A stretch of 43,563 nucleotides of DNA from Alphaproteobacteria bacterium (GTDB lineage Bacteria > Pseudomonadota > Alphaproteobacteria > Paracaedibacterales > CAITNM01), in NCBI GenBank assembly GCA_947478955.1, contig CANJXJ010000007.1:1-43563 (forward strand), read 5' to 3'. Within the stretch, counting starts at the first letter, position 1. Every line of letters starts with the position of its first letter. Of the stretch, positions 9,763 to 17,229 are shown piece by piece. The position numbers and the translations under genes are program-made. The notes under the pieces were generated by a model. That model did not search any database. It was not told where the DNA came from and saw nothing but the letters and a program-made list of their open reading frames with translations.

Positions 9763-10344
9763 CTAGGCCTGAGTTATCTGAAGAACCCATTTAGGCCTAT
9801 CAAAATTTGGAATGATCATACTTGCAAAGCCTATTCTTTTTTCACAAGTTACGGTGTCCTCTAACATCCGAACCATCACCGCGCCCGCAGAAATGACTAA
9901 ATCGGGATTGACTTTCAATTTAAAAAACAAAACTTCATTTTCAACCAGACCAAGCGCCTTACGTGTTAATGCGCCAAGGGTTGGTACAACTTTCAAGTAC
10001 TCAAAGTCTATATCTGCTTCTTGTTCTGGATCTACCACCTTCCCGCCATTCCTAATATTCCACACTATCCCCCCTCCAATTTTTGAAGATGCGTTGCCAG
10101 TATTTAAATAAAAATCTGTACTTACCCATTCGGCTGCTGGGCCTTGCGACAAACCATCTTTTTGTTGCGCGAAAGGCGATACGCAACTTAGCGTTTGACT
10201 TATTTGGGTAAGCAACAAAACGTCATCGTCACTTCCACCCACAGCACTTGCTGCATTAATAACAGCACTTGCTGCATTAATAGTGGATATATTCAACATA
10301 CTAAGCAGTGCAGCTACACAAAAAATTACTCTATTTATTACCAC
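9763..10344 (-). CDS. secreted protein of unknown function (193 aa)
   Basis: Not a family I recognise. The N-terminus is a clear Sec signal peptide (MVINRVIFCVAALLSMLNIS, then cleavable A-x-A sites around residues 24-33). The mature part contains two cysteines (in LSCVSPF and VTCEKRI), a Gly-rich KIGGGIVWNIRNGG segment, and an alternating hydrophobic pattern that suggests a small beta-rich domain. Codons just after the signal peptide contain an exact 21-base tandem duplication, giving INAASAV twice. It is flanked by tyrS and the cyclo-ligase gene on the same strand with gaps of about 50-85 bases. Export is well supported; function is open. Confidence 0.65.
   Translation of the reverse strand: MVINRVIFCVAALLSMLNISTINAASAVINAASAVGGSDDDVLLLTQISQTLSCVSPFAQQKDGLSQGPAAEWVSTDFYLNTGNASSKIGGGIVWNIRNGGKVVDPEQEADIDFEYLKVVPTLGALTRKALGLVENEVLFFKLKVNPDLVISAGAVMVRMLEDTVTCEKRIGFASMIIPNFDRPKWVLQITQA
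10241..10282. repeat. exact 21-base tandem duplication in coding sequence
   Basis: Bases 10241-10261 and 10262-10282 are identical. The unit starts ACAGCACTTG on the + strand. It is in frame and duplicates seven residues (INAASAV) at the signal-peptide end of the 193-aa secreted protein. A second exact 21-base duplication is in the patatin gene at 18866. Confidence 0.95.
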
Positions 10345-10427
10345 AATGGTTTCCTATTTCAAAAATTAGCCTTTAAAAAATATATAAGATTATGATTTAA
10401 AATCCCAAGGTTTATTAAAAAAACCTT

Positions 10428-10946
10428 TCAGCAATCAATCACTTTATCAATTCGCACGTCATGAGGCTCTGTTGGCAGATCATCAAGTAACATCCAAGAA
10501 AATGCTAAGCTTACAGTTTTGCACTTATGCTGACCTAAATACCTATCGTAATGCCCCTTACCTCTGCCTAGACGCTTACCATTTTTTGTAAACGCAAGCC
10601 CTGGAACAATTAACAAATCAGGCACAATTGCAGGTAAGGTTTTTGCTGGCGCACAAATTCCAAAAGCTTTTTCATTTAGCATTTGCAATGATTCAATTGA
10701 ATGAAAAGTAATTTCGTCACCATTAATACTTGGATACGCAGTAGCAATTCCATTTTCTTGAGCCATTTTAAAAATAGGAATCAAATCAACTTCATTTTCA
10801 ATAGCAGCAAATAAACCTATACAACTTGGCTTGTTAACATTAATAAAATCCCACAGCGCTAACAGTAAATATTTTTCCTGTAGATTTTTTTGATGATTTT
10901 CTATTTTCATATATTTCAAAAATTTTCTTAGTTCAATTTTATTCAT
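10428..10946 (-). CDS. 5-formyltetrahydrofolate cyclo-ligase
   Basis: Converts 5-formyl-THF to 5,10-methenyl-THF using ATP. The 172-residue product is short for the family (about 180-200). It carries IGLFAAIENEVDLIPIFK, the AYPSINGDEITFH strand, the PDLLIVPGLAFTKNGKRLGRG block and the nucleotide-binding RGKGHYDRYL motif (about residues 129-138). The usual GYYDR reads GHYDR, a small change at a conserved position. The C-terminus ends with HDVRIDKVI, as in the family. It is divergent from the secreted repeat-protein gene with about 66 bases between starts. Confidence 0.9.
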   Translation of the reverse strand: MNKIELRKFLKYMKIENHQKNLQEKYLLLALWDFINVNKPSCIGLFAAIENEVDLIPIFKMAQENGIATAYPSINGDEITFHSIESLQMLNEKAFGICAPAKTLPAIVPDLLIVPGLAFTKNGKRLGRGKGHYDRYLGQHKCKTVSLAFSWMLLDDLPTEPHDVRIDKVIDC

Positions 10947-11012
10947 AGAATTTTTAATTATTTGTGCTTAATATTTTTATATACACATTTATCTAATTAT
11001 GGCTACACACAA

Positions 11013-11270
11013 ATGAAACTCAAAATTAGCATTATTATGTCGTCGAAATACATTTTTACTTTGTTCTGTACATTTATAACACTTTCTGCAGCAACTCATT
11101 TTTCATTTAGCGCTGCCCAAAGAGAACTTGAAGGAGATAATACAGAATTTAGAATATCTAGCTTTAGATCACTTCTTGAAAATGTAGGAAAAGCAGAAAT
11201 TGATGTTCCGAAATTCTGTGGAGTTGCAATTTCACTAGCAAGGTACACGCAAACATACAGAAGAATTTAA
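11013..11270 (+). CDS. N-terminal part of a frameshifted secreted repeat protein
   Basis: An 85-residue frame starting MKLKISIIM; the ATG at 11037 (MSSKYIFTLFCTFITL) is an alternative start. It encodes a signal peptide that would be cut near FSFSAAQ, then a polar stretch ending CGVAISLARYTQTYRRI. The frame stops at 11268-11270. The next frame (+1) is open from 11239 and continues coding-like sequence (KHTEEFKANFSDDYARLVEL) into the large downstream frame. The two pieces therefore look like one gene broken, or joined, by a +1 shift between about 11239 and 11268. No homopolymer run is present there. Confidence 0.6.
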   Translation: MKLKISIIMSSKYIFTLFCTFITLSAATHFSFSAAQRELEGDNTEFRISSFRSLLENVGKAEIDVPKFCGVAISLARYTQTYRRI

Positions 11271-11415
11271 AGCTAATTTTTCAGATGATTACGCACGGCT
11301 TGTTGAGCTGATCTCTACTGCTGAAACCAAGGAAGCACGAGAAGCCGAACGAACAAAAATAGAGTTTGAGAAAAGATGGCTAGAAAGTATCAAAAGTACA
11401 TTTGCTCCGGTAGCA

Positions 11416-12903
11416 TTGCCTGAAATGGCACCTGTACCTGCATCTCCCTATCTAGATTTAGAAGTTGTTGAAAGAGTTGCGCCAAGAAGGCCATCAAGGT
11501 GGGGAGAACGATTAACTGCTGAACAGATAGCTGCTAATTCTGAGCGCCTCAAACAACTAGCTGCCTTTTATGAACAAAGCTCATTGCCTCATGAAGCGCA
11601 ATTAGTTGCAGCTATTGCTGCTCCAGCAGCTGCACCTGATCAACCACGTGCGCCAGGTGGTTCAGCTGGAGCATCATCATCATCTAATGAACCAAAAAAA
11701 GATCAAAAAAGGAACCGTGATGTAGTTAGTGATGAGGAATCTGCAGATGTTGCCCACACAGCATTTCGCGACCTAGTTTTTCCAGATAGTGATGAAGATG
11801 ATGATGATTACGAGCCTAAAAAGACTATCCCATCTAGGAAAGATGAAACATCCCCAAAGGCGACCAAACGTAGAGGAACAGGGACTAAAAAGAAACCCAC
11901 TGCAACTGATGTAGTTAGTGATGAGGAATCTGAAGATGATGAAGGAGTTATTGATGATGGAAGGTTTGTTGACAGGCATGATGCACGCGCCTCATCTTCT
12001 GGCGCAAATACTACTAGAAATAAAAATTGTCTTCCTAAGGAAAAAGAAAAACCTTTGAGAAAATTAATAAAGGGGAGAGCAACTTATGAGGAAATTTCTT
12101 CAGCTTTTGGTATTGGAAAAAAATCTGCCAAAGTATATGTGCAATGGGCAGTAAGAGATGGCATAATAAAAAAACACCTTACAAAATATCTTAAAAAACC
12201 TAACCGTACGAAAATAATTGTAGCTTGTGTCCTGGACGAAGCCACATACCCAAATTTAGAAGCCATTTATCTAGCTACAGAAGATGTATATAAATGGTCT
12301 GAAATGGAAGATGAGCAAAAAAACAAAAAATTTTGGAGTATTGTGGACGATAAGTACCGCCAAGGTAAATTAAAACCCAAACAAACATCGCACCTTAAAA
12401 AACCTACCCGTGTAAAAAAACATACCTATGTAAAAAAAATTATACGTTGCATTGAGGATAAAGACACCTACCCAAATTTAGAAACCATATACCAAGCAAC
12501 AAAAGATGTATATGAATGGCCCGAACAGGAAAAACAAAAAAACGATGTGTTTTGGGATATTGTTCACGAACTGTATGATAAAGAGAAATTAATACCTGAC
12601 CAAACATATCACCTTAAATCTACCAGCCATCCCTTAGGAGTCCCGGGCGATACAAAATCCAAAATGCTAAAATTTTTTGAAACCTATCTTGAAGAACATG
12701 AAAGTTATAGCGATTTGAATTCCATAAAAGAACTTGCAGAAGCTTTTTATGCAACCAATCCACATCAAGAAAAGTCTAGAGATGATTCAACCTTTAGAAA
12801 ATTTCTGAAACAATTTCAGAGCGAGGGTGTTTTAGACCATGTGACCTCTGAATTTGTTAATAAATGCAGAAAAAAAAGAGGACTCTATCCAGGTTCCTTA
12901 TGA
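11416..12903 (+). CDS. C-terminal part of secreted repeat protein with acidic/basic tracts and HTH-like region
   Basis: This frame is open back to 11239. A TTG (11416) or ATG (11425) would be a poor independent start with no ribosome binding site, so it is best read as the continuation of the 11013 gene (about 630 residues in all). Order: charged coiled-coil-like helix; Ala/Pro linker; low-complexity region with two VVSDEES copies, an acidic run DSDEDDDDYE (about 11785-11814) and basic runs such as KATKRRGTGTKKKP; a helix-turn-helix-like segment (about 12055-12175, EEISSAFGIGKKSAKVYVQWA); then related repeats at about 12205-12400, 12415-12625 and, more weakly, 12655-12880 (shared pattern TYPNLExIYxATxDVYxW). 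The family is unknown. The composition resembles nuclear or chromatin proteins, so a secreted host-directed role is possible but inferred. Confidence 0.6.
   Translation: MPEMAPVPASPYLDLEVVERVAPRRPSRWGERLTAEQIAANSERLKQLAAFYEQSSLPHEAQLVAAIAAPAAAPDQPRAPGGSAGASSSSNEPKKDQKRNRDVVSDEESADVAHTAFRDLVFPDSDEDDDDYEPKKTIPSRKDETSPKATKRRGTGTKKKPTATDVVSDEESEDDEGVIDDGRFVDRHDARASSSGANTTRNKNCLPKEKEKPLRKLIKGRATYEEISSAFGIGKKSAKVYVQWAVRDGIIKKHLTKYLKKPNRTKIIVACVLDEATYPNLEAIYLATEDVYKWSEMEDEQKNKKFWSIVDDKYRQGKLKPKQTSHLKKPTRVKKHTYVKKIIRCIEDKDTYPNLETIYQATKDVYEWPEQEKQKNDVFWDIVHELYDKEKLIPDQTYHLKSTSHPLGVPGDTKSKMLKFFETYLEEHESYSDLNSIKELAEAFYATNPHQEKSRDDSTFRKFLKQFQSEGVLDHVTSEFVNKCRKKRGLYPGSL
11718..11932 (+). repeat. 26-base exact direct repeat pair inside the repeat protein
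   Basis: Bases 11718-11743 and 11907-11932 are identical (they begin TGATGTAGTTAGTGATGAGG), 189 bases apart, so in frame. Both encode DVVSDEES at the edge of acidic tracts. The flanking bases also resemble each other (CAGATG against AAGATG), which suggests a longer ancient duplication. Confidence 0.9.
12205..12625 (+). repeat. two homologous ~70-codon repeats
   Basis: Two adjacent coding repeats. The first includes TYPNLEAIYLATEDVYKW, then KNKKFWSIVDDKYRQGKL, then KQTSHLKK. The second includes TYPNLETIYQATKDVYEW, then KNDVFWDIVHELYDKEKL, then DQTYHLKS. They are clearly duplicated helical modules. A third, more diverged unit (SYSDLNSIKELAEAFY, then FRKFLKQFQSEGVL) follows at about 12655-12880. 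Confidence 0.8.
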
Positions 12904-12988
12904 TATTGAAAAACCAACCAATTAAACGCTTGCATAACATCTAGCAATTTGGTAATTATAACAGTAAATAGACACGTGAAAAAATATT

Positions 12989-13159
12989 ATGGCAAAGAAA
13001 ACAGCAACACTAAACATTAAGCTTTTAAGCAGCGCTGATACAGGATTCTTTTATGTAACAAAAAAGAACCCACGTAAAAAGCCAGAAAAGCTTGAACTTA
13101 AAAAGTACGATCCTGTTGTACGCAAGCATGTGGTATTTCGTGAAGCAAAAATAAAATAG
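12989..13159 (+). CDS. rpmG: 50S ribosomal protein L33
   Basis: A 56-residue basic protein, [20 protein letters not shown] followed by [22 protein letters not shown] and [14 protein letters not shown]. This is the L33 pattern, with the [10 protein letters not shown] strand and the [13 protein letters not shown]-terminus. It has no cysteines, so it is the zinc-independent type usual in alphaproteobacteria. It lies in the gap between the repeat protein and the protease gene, ending 5 bases before the protease start. This placement may put the protease under the rpmG promoter. Confidence 0.95.
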   Translation: MAKKTATLNIKLLSSADTGFFYVTKKNPRKKPEKLELKKYDPVVRKHVVFREAKIK

Positions 13160-13164
13160 CATTC

Positions 13165-14634
13165 ATGAAGAAACACATTTTCGTTATGTGGCTGGTGAAA
13201 TATATTTTCTCCAGCCTCTTTTTTTTTAGCACCTTATTTTGTAGTACTGACCCTAAGCTTTTAGCAAAACTTCAGCCCTATGTGGTTAGTATAAAATCCC
13301 GCAGTATTGTAGCGGCATATGGTGATGTTTCTCCTTCTGCTGGTACAGGTTTTATTGTTGATGTTAAAAATGGGTATATTTTTTCAAATGCACATGTAGC
13401 AGCTGGAAATAAGGTAATCGCTGAATATCTGGCGACCCTATCATCGGGCAAAGAAATTTCTTTAAAACTTATCTACAGTGACCCAACCGCGGATATTGCT
13501 ATTTTTCAAGGTGATCTACGTGACCTGGGACTAACAGATGATCTACCCCTTAGTCGAGAACCGGTTCAAATCGGCACAAATGTGCTCATTATTGGCAAAA
13601 ATGAAAACCGCCACTTTTCAACCCAAACTGGTGTGGTGGCAAATCCCAATGAAATTGAAGGACACCTACCCCAACACGCCATGCGTATTAGTTTAAATAT
13701 GCAAGGTGGTGGTAGTGGTTCCATGGTCTACGATGTTGCCTCAGGCAAAGTCATTGGAATTATCTTTGCATCCAACATGGCTACAAGCGCCTTTGCAATT
13801 CCCATTGCTTATGGAATGGACATGTTAGAAGCACTTACCGCTAATAAAGAACCCCAACGATTTTCATTAGGTGCTATTCTTGGATATTGTTCTTTAGATG
13901 ATTTAATAAAGTACTACAGCTTTCCTGAAAGTGTTGCTGCTGAGTATGCCAAAAAATATCCAGATTCTTTTCACCGCGCTTTGAAAGTACAAACCATTAT
14001 GCCTGATACTCCAGCCGAAGGGGTTCTAGAAGTTGGTGATTGTATTTTACAAATTAATGGTCAAGAAATTGGGCCTAATTTATATATGCTAGATAAAATA
14101 GTAAATGACTTAGGCGCTGCTAATAAAAAAGCTGAACTTTTAGTTGTTCGCTATGGCAAAAAAATAAAGTTATCCATCGTGCCCTATAACATGAGTGAGC
14201 GTCAGGTTAAGCGTATGGTTGTGTTTGGCGGCGCTACATTTTTTGAAGCTGATGATGTGATGATTCGCCGCTCTGGCTTAAAAGGTAAAAATCGTGTGCT
14301 GATTACCAATGCACGCTTAGGCAGTGGCTTTATTGAAAAACTACCAATGTTCCCCGGGACAAACCACGCATTAATCTGCGTTGAAAAACTGGGTGATTAT
14401 GATATTTTCACCCTTGATGATGTAATTAAGGCGATTCCTTCCTTAATGAAAAGAGGACGCTTTACAATTGCCTTTAGAAATTACGGCATTAAAATCGGTT
14501 ACGATGAAAAAGTTACCTTTAATCAAGGGCGCTCAGTAGAAGAAATCAATGTTTTTGAACAAGATGGTGCTGCCGAAGAGTTCCGCTTTGACAATAAAGA
14601 ACATAAGTGGACAGTTAACCGTTTAGCTAGTTAG
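13165..14634 (+). CDS. exported trypsin-like serine protease with PDZ domain (Deg/HtrA type)
   Basis: A 489-residue protein with an N-terminal hydrophobic signal (about residues 8-26). The chymotrypsin-fold protease domain has its triad as H77 (SNAHVAAG), D110 (DPTADIAIF) and S184 (MQGGGSGSMVY), the last in a GGSGS variant of the usual GNSGG. A PDZ-type domain follows (about residues 275-340, IMPDTPAEGVLEVGDCILQINGQEI). The C-terminal 150 residues form a second region resembling the extra PDZ-like part of larger Deg proteases. Deg enzymes degrade or refold periplasmic proteins; a secreted or outer-membrane-linked role is also possible. It starts right after rpmG and its 3' end overlaps convergent rsmD by 12 bases. 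Confidence 0.85.
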   Translation: MKKHIFVMWLVKYIFSSLFFFSTLFCSTDPKLLAKLQPYVVSIKSRSIVAAYGDVSPSAGTGFIVDVKNGYIFSNAHVAAGNKVIAEYLATLSSGKEISLKLIYSDPTADIAIFQGDLRDLGLTDDLPLSREPVQIGTNVLIIGKNENRHFSTQTGVVANPNEIEGHLPQHAMRISLNMQGGGSGSMVYDVASGKVIGIIFASNMATSAFAIPIAYGMDMLEALTANKEPQRFSLGAILGYCSLDDLIKYYSFPESVAAEYAKKYPDSFHRALKVQTIMPDTPAEGVLEVGDCILQINGQEIGPNLYMLDKIVNDLGAANKKAELLVVRYGKKIKLSIVPYNMSERQVKRMVVFGGATFFEADDVMIRRSGLKGKNRVLITNARLGSGFIEKLPMFPGTNHALICVEKLGDYDIFTLDDVIKAIPSLMKRGRFTIAFRNYGIKIGYDEKVTFNQGRSVEEINVFEQDGAAEEFRFDNKEHKWTVNRLAS

Positions 14635-15171
14635 CTGCAAAAACGTAATTTGGCACTTACCGTAAACCCGCGGTTCTTGGATGGTAAAATCAGCACATAC
14701 AAGCGCTGCTGCGCCTTTACGCTGTTCCATAATAATAACTCCATTAGAAGAGATAAGCTTATTGCAAAGTAGAAATTCAAGCGCTTGAATTTCTAACCCT
14801 TTATCATAAGGCGGGTCTAGAAATACCAAGTCAAATGGATGTACAGCCTTCAGCTGAAAAAAATCATTGGTGATTGTAACATGCGCATGGCCTGCCTTTA
14901 CCGTATTTAAAATATTTTCTTTAAGAATCTTTTGAACTAGGGGATTACTTTCACAAAAAACCACCTCTGCCGCGCCCCGTGACAAAGCTTCAAGCCCTAG
15001 CGCACCTGAACCTGCAAAACCATCGAGGACGTGCAAACCTTTAAAGCATAGAGTGTTTACAAGTATATTAAAAATAGCCTGACGTAGACGGTCTGATGAT
15101 GGACGAGTAATTGATTCTGGGGGAAGTTTTAAGTGTTTTCCTTTAAATTGACCGGTGTTGATACGTAACAT
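14623..15171 (-). CDS. rsmD: 16S rRNA (guanine966-N2)-methyltransferase
   Basis: A 182-residue SAM-dependent methyltransferase that modifies G966 of 16S rRNA in the 30S subunit. Features are the N-terminal MLRINTGQFKGKHLKLPPES (the family has RIIGGxxRGRKL), then TRPSSDRLRQAIFNIL, motif I VLDGFAGSGALGLEALSRGA (about residues 48-67), and the catalytic DPPY at about 118-121 (DLVFLDPPYDKG). Length and order match the family. It is convergent with the protease gene, with overlapping 3' ends, and is separated from fis by a repeat-bearing gap. Confidence 0.93.
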   Translation of the reverse strand: MLRINTGQFKGKHLKLPPESITRPSSDRLRQAIFNILVNTLCFKGLHVLDGFAGSGALGLEALSRGAAEVVFCESNPLVQKILKENILNTVKAGHAHVTITNDFFQLKAVHPFDLVFLDPPYDKGLEIQALEFLLCNKLISSNGVIIMEQRKGAAALVCADFTIQEPRVYGKCQITFLQLTS

Positions 15172-15307
15172 TACTTACCAGCAATTCAGTAATTTTTCTT
15201 TATCATTCCCACCCTCAATCGGAGCCGAGGGTAAATTACAGCGAGAATTTATAATGATTAATTGTACTGGCACCTCCCTTTCGCGAAGATGACAATTGCG
15301 GACGTAT
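15172..15307. repeat. intergenic palindromic repeat remnants
   Basis: Two repeat-like pieces fill the gap between fis and rsmD. One is the hairpin ACCCTC (15211-15216)/GAGGGT (15227-15232), set in CATTCCC...GCGAGAAT. The other, about 15265-15292, reads ACTGGCACCTCCCTTTCGCG then AAGATGAC, a diverged form of the ACTGGATTGCC...TCGCAA-GACGA pattern found complete at 37985 and 43254. A short open frame crosses this region but reads like repeat sequence, not a gene. Confidence 0.5.
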
Positions 15308-15535
15308 CTACAGACCATGCTCACTAAGTTTTTTATGCAACGTATTACGATTAATTCCAAGAACTCTAGCAGCCTTAGCTTTGTTGCCCTTAACGGCATG
15401 TAAGGTTTGTGCCAAAAGCGGACGCTCGACTTCGTGCAACACTGTATCGTAAAGGCTTGAATCAGTAATATTATCCCCTTGAGTAGAAAAATACTCTTTC
15501 ACCATTTTTTCAATAACAGCTGCAATACCAGTCAT
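15308..15535 (-). CDS. Fis-type DNA-binding protein
   Basis: A 75-residue protein that is essentially one Fis-type helix-turn-helix. The C-terminal part reads LLAQTLHAVKGNKAKAARVL and GINRNTLHKKLSEHGL, the hallmark recognition helix shared by Fis and the NtrC C-terminus. There is no AAA+ or receiver domain. It starts 3 bases after the dusB stop on the same strand, so the two form an operon. In gammaproteobacteria dusB-fis is the classic order; in many alphaproteobacteria dusB (nifR3) precedes ntrB-ntrC. This gene could therefore be a true Fis or a stand-alone relic of an NtrC C-terminus. A nucleoid or promoter-binding role is likely. Confidence 0.85.
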   Translation of the reverse strand: MTGIAAVIEKMVKEYFSTQGDNITDSSLYDTVLHEVERPLLAQTLHAVKGNKAKAARVLGINRNTLHKKLSEHGL

Positions 15536-15538
15536 AAA

Positions 15539-16525
15539 TTACATTAACTCAGATTGTTGGTCATAAAAATTTCGAACAAGGGCGCGCATTTGTATTGGAC
15601 ACTCAGTCTGGTTAACGTGCACCCGATACTCAGCAGAATCCTTATGGCCCTTACTGTACCATCCCAAGTGTTTACGGGCAATCTTGACGCCCCCCTCCAC
15701 TCCATAGAGTTCTAAAATAGCCTCAAAGTGTTCAAGGATAATGTCTATTTGCTGTTGCAAAGACGGATCATTTTCTTTAGTTCCCGTTGTGATGTAATCA
15801 TGGGCTTGTTTAATAAACCATGGGCGACCATAGGCACCACGGCCAATCATCACCCCATCAGCACCACTCGCGCTCAAAAGATTTTTAGCATCTTCAACTG
15901 TAACCACATCCCCATTGCCTATAACTGGAACCTTTACGGCTTCTTTAACAGAACGTATAAAATTCCAATCGGAACGGCCGTTATACAACTGACACCTAGT
16001 ACGCCCATGAACAGTAATCATTTGAATGCCTAAGTCTTCGGCAATTTTGGCAAGCTTTGGGGCATTGCGGGTATTGTCATCCCAACCGGTACGCATTTTA
16101 AGGGTAACCGGAATTTTTACCGCCTTAACAGTGGCTTCAATAATCCTAGCCGCTAGGGATTCATCACGCATTAGCGCTGACCCTGCATGGCCATTCACGA
16201 CCTTTTTAACCGGACATCCCATATTAATGTCGATAATTTTAGCGCCTAAGTCCTCATTAAGTTTTGCGGCTTCAGCCATAACGGCTGGCTCGCACCCAGC
16301 TAGCTGAACAACCATAGGCTCTTCGCCGTGGGCTTGGATCATCCGCATACTGGCACGAGTTTGACGAACCATTGCTTGGCTGGCAATCATTTCAGAAATG
16401 ACAAGCCCTGCCCCCATGCGTTTTACCAAACTTCTAAATGCCATATCACTAACACCCGTCATGGGTGCTAGGAATACATTCATATCAAGGCTGATAGGGC
16501 CAATACTAATGGGTGCGATCATCAT
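15539..16525 (-). CDS. dusB: tRNA-dihydrouridine synthase
   Basis: A 328-residue FMN-dependent enzyme that reduces uridines in tRNA. The N-terminus has FLAPMTGVSDMAFRSLVKRMG. The FMN-binding and catalytic segment includes DINMGCPVKKVVNGHAGSAL, with the cysteine as the proton donor typical of Dus enzymes (about residue 104). TVHGRTRCQLYNGRSDW and the phosphate-binding VPVIGNGDV plus GADGVMIGRGAYGRPW follow. The C-terminal KHLGWYSKG block fits the DusB/NifR3 subgroup. It is followed 3 bases later by the Fis-type gene. Confidence 0.94.
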   Translation of the reverse strand: MMIAPISIGPISLDMNVFLAPMTGVSDMAFRSLVKRMGAGLVISEMIASQAMVRQTRASMRMIQAHGEEPMVVQLAGCEPAVMAEAAKLNEDLGAKIIDINMGCPVKKVVNGHAGSALMRDESLAARIIEATVKAVKIPVTLKMRTGWDDNTRNAPKLAKIAEDLGIQMITVHGRTRCQLYNGRSDWNFIRSVKEAVKVPVIGNGDVVTVEDAKNLLSASGADGVMIGRGAYGRPWFIKQAHDYITTGTKENDPSLQQQIDIILEHFEAILELYGVEGGVKIARKHLGWYSKGHKDSAEYRVHVNQTECPIQMRALVRNFYDQQSELM

Positions 16526-16575
16526 AAGTTACAAGCTACGGCAAAAGTGCTTAAAAAACAAGCAAAATTGTAACC

Positions 16576-17121
16576 CTATTTTTGGGTAGCTAAACCGCTT
16601 ACGCCTTTAAGTTCTGGAACCTCAGTGGATTTTTCTTGTTTCTTTTCAGGTTGCGGTGTTGTGAAAAGGAAGCCTGATAAACCACCAATTACTCCTCCGC
16701 AAATAACGTCAGCCCAATCGTGACGCTTTGCCTGAACCCGTGAATAGCCAACGTAAGATGCGGCAGCCAAACCCGGTGCTCCATATGCAACACCGTAACG
16801 CATACCAAGGAAAGATGCTCCGCTAAAAGCTAGGCTTGTATCGCCGGATGGGAAAGAGTGCCTATTCTTGCTACTACCCGGCCTTTTTTTACGAACAGTA
16901 AGCTTTAAGGCCCACGTCGCAGCTGTTGATGCAGCAACACTGTAAAAAAGTTGCTTCATACCTTCTGTATCATCCTTACCAAATGCAATAAGCAACCCTG
17001 TTACAGGAATCGTTATCTGGATAATTTGACCAACCTTCTCTCTGCTGTGCTTTTTTGCGCAAAGAGGAGATAGACATACGAGAGTTATTAGAAAAATTGA
17101 TTGCAGTTTTTGTTTAAACAT
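16576..17121 (-). CDS. PAP2-family phosphatase-like exported protein with altered motif C2
   Basis: A 181-residue protein with an N-terminal signal or membrane segment (about residues 5-21) and further hydrophobic stretches. PAP2 motif C1 is K73-x6-R80-P81, and C3 is S127-R128-x5-H134-x3-D138 (SRVQAKRHDWAD). Motif C2 reads PSGD (91-94), where the family has PSGH, so the conserved C2 histidine is replaced by Asp. PAP2 enzymes remove phosphate from lipids such as phosphatidate or undecaprenyl diphosphate. The C2 change may reduce or alter activity, but C1 and C3 are intact. The C-terminal 30 residues are polar and probably disordered. It lies about 50 bases upstream of dusB on the same strand. 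Confidence 0.8.
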   Translation of the reverse strand: MFKQKLQSIFLITLVCLSPLCAKKHSREKVGQIIQITIPVTGLLIAFGKDDTEGMKQLFYSVAASTAATWALKLTVRKKRPGSSKNRHSFPSGDTSLAFSGASFLGMRYGVAYGAPGLAAASYVGYSRVQAKRHDWADVICGGVIGGLSGFLFTTPQPEKKQEKSTEVPELKGVSGLATQK

Positions 17122-17165
17122 TCTTACACGATGACATTGATAATCTTAGGGCACTATATCAAAGT

Positions 17166-17218
17166 TTTGCTGCAAACTGAAACTGAAACTTTTAAGAAAA
17201 TTCCAAATTTGCAGCAAA
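17166..17218. repeat. perfect 11-base inverted repeat in intergenic region
   Basis: TTTGCTGCAAA (17166-17176) and TTTGCAGCAAA (17208-17218) are exact reverse complements with a 31-base loop. The loop holds repeated CTGAAA units. The structure sits just downstream of the 166-aa gene and upstream of the PAP2 gene. There is no T run after it, so a classical terminator is unlikely; an operator or mRNA structure is possible. Confidence 0.55.
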
Positions 17219-17229
17219 TATTTAGTAAA

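Noticed and set aside
15175-15399. 74-residue open frame overlapping the Fis gene on the same strand
   Set aside because: It overlaps fis in another frame and then runs through palindromic repeat sequence; the product has no sensible composition and the Fis reading is clearly the real one.
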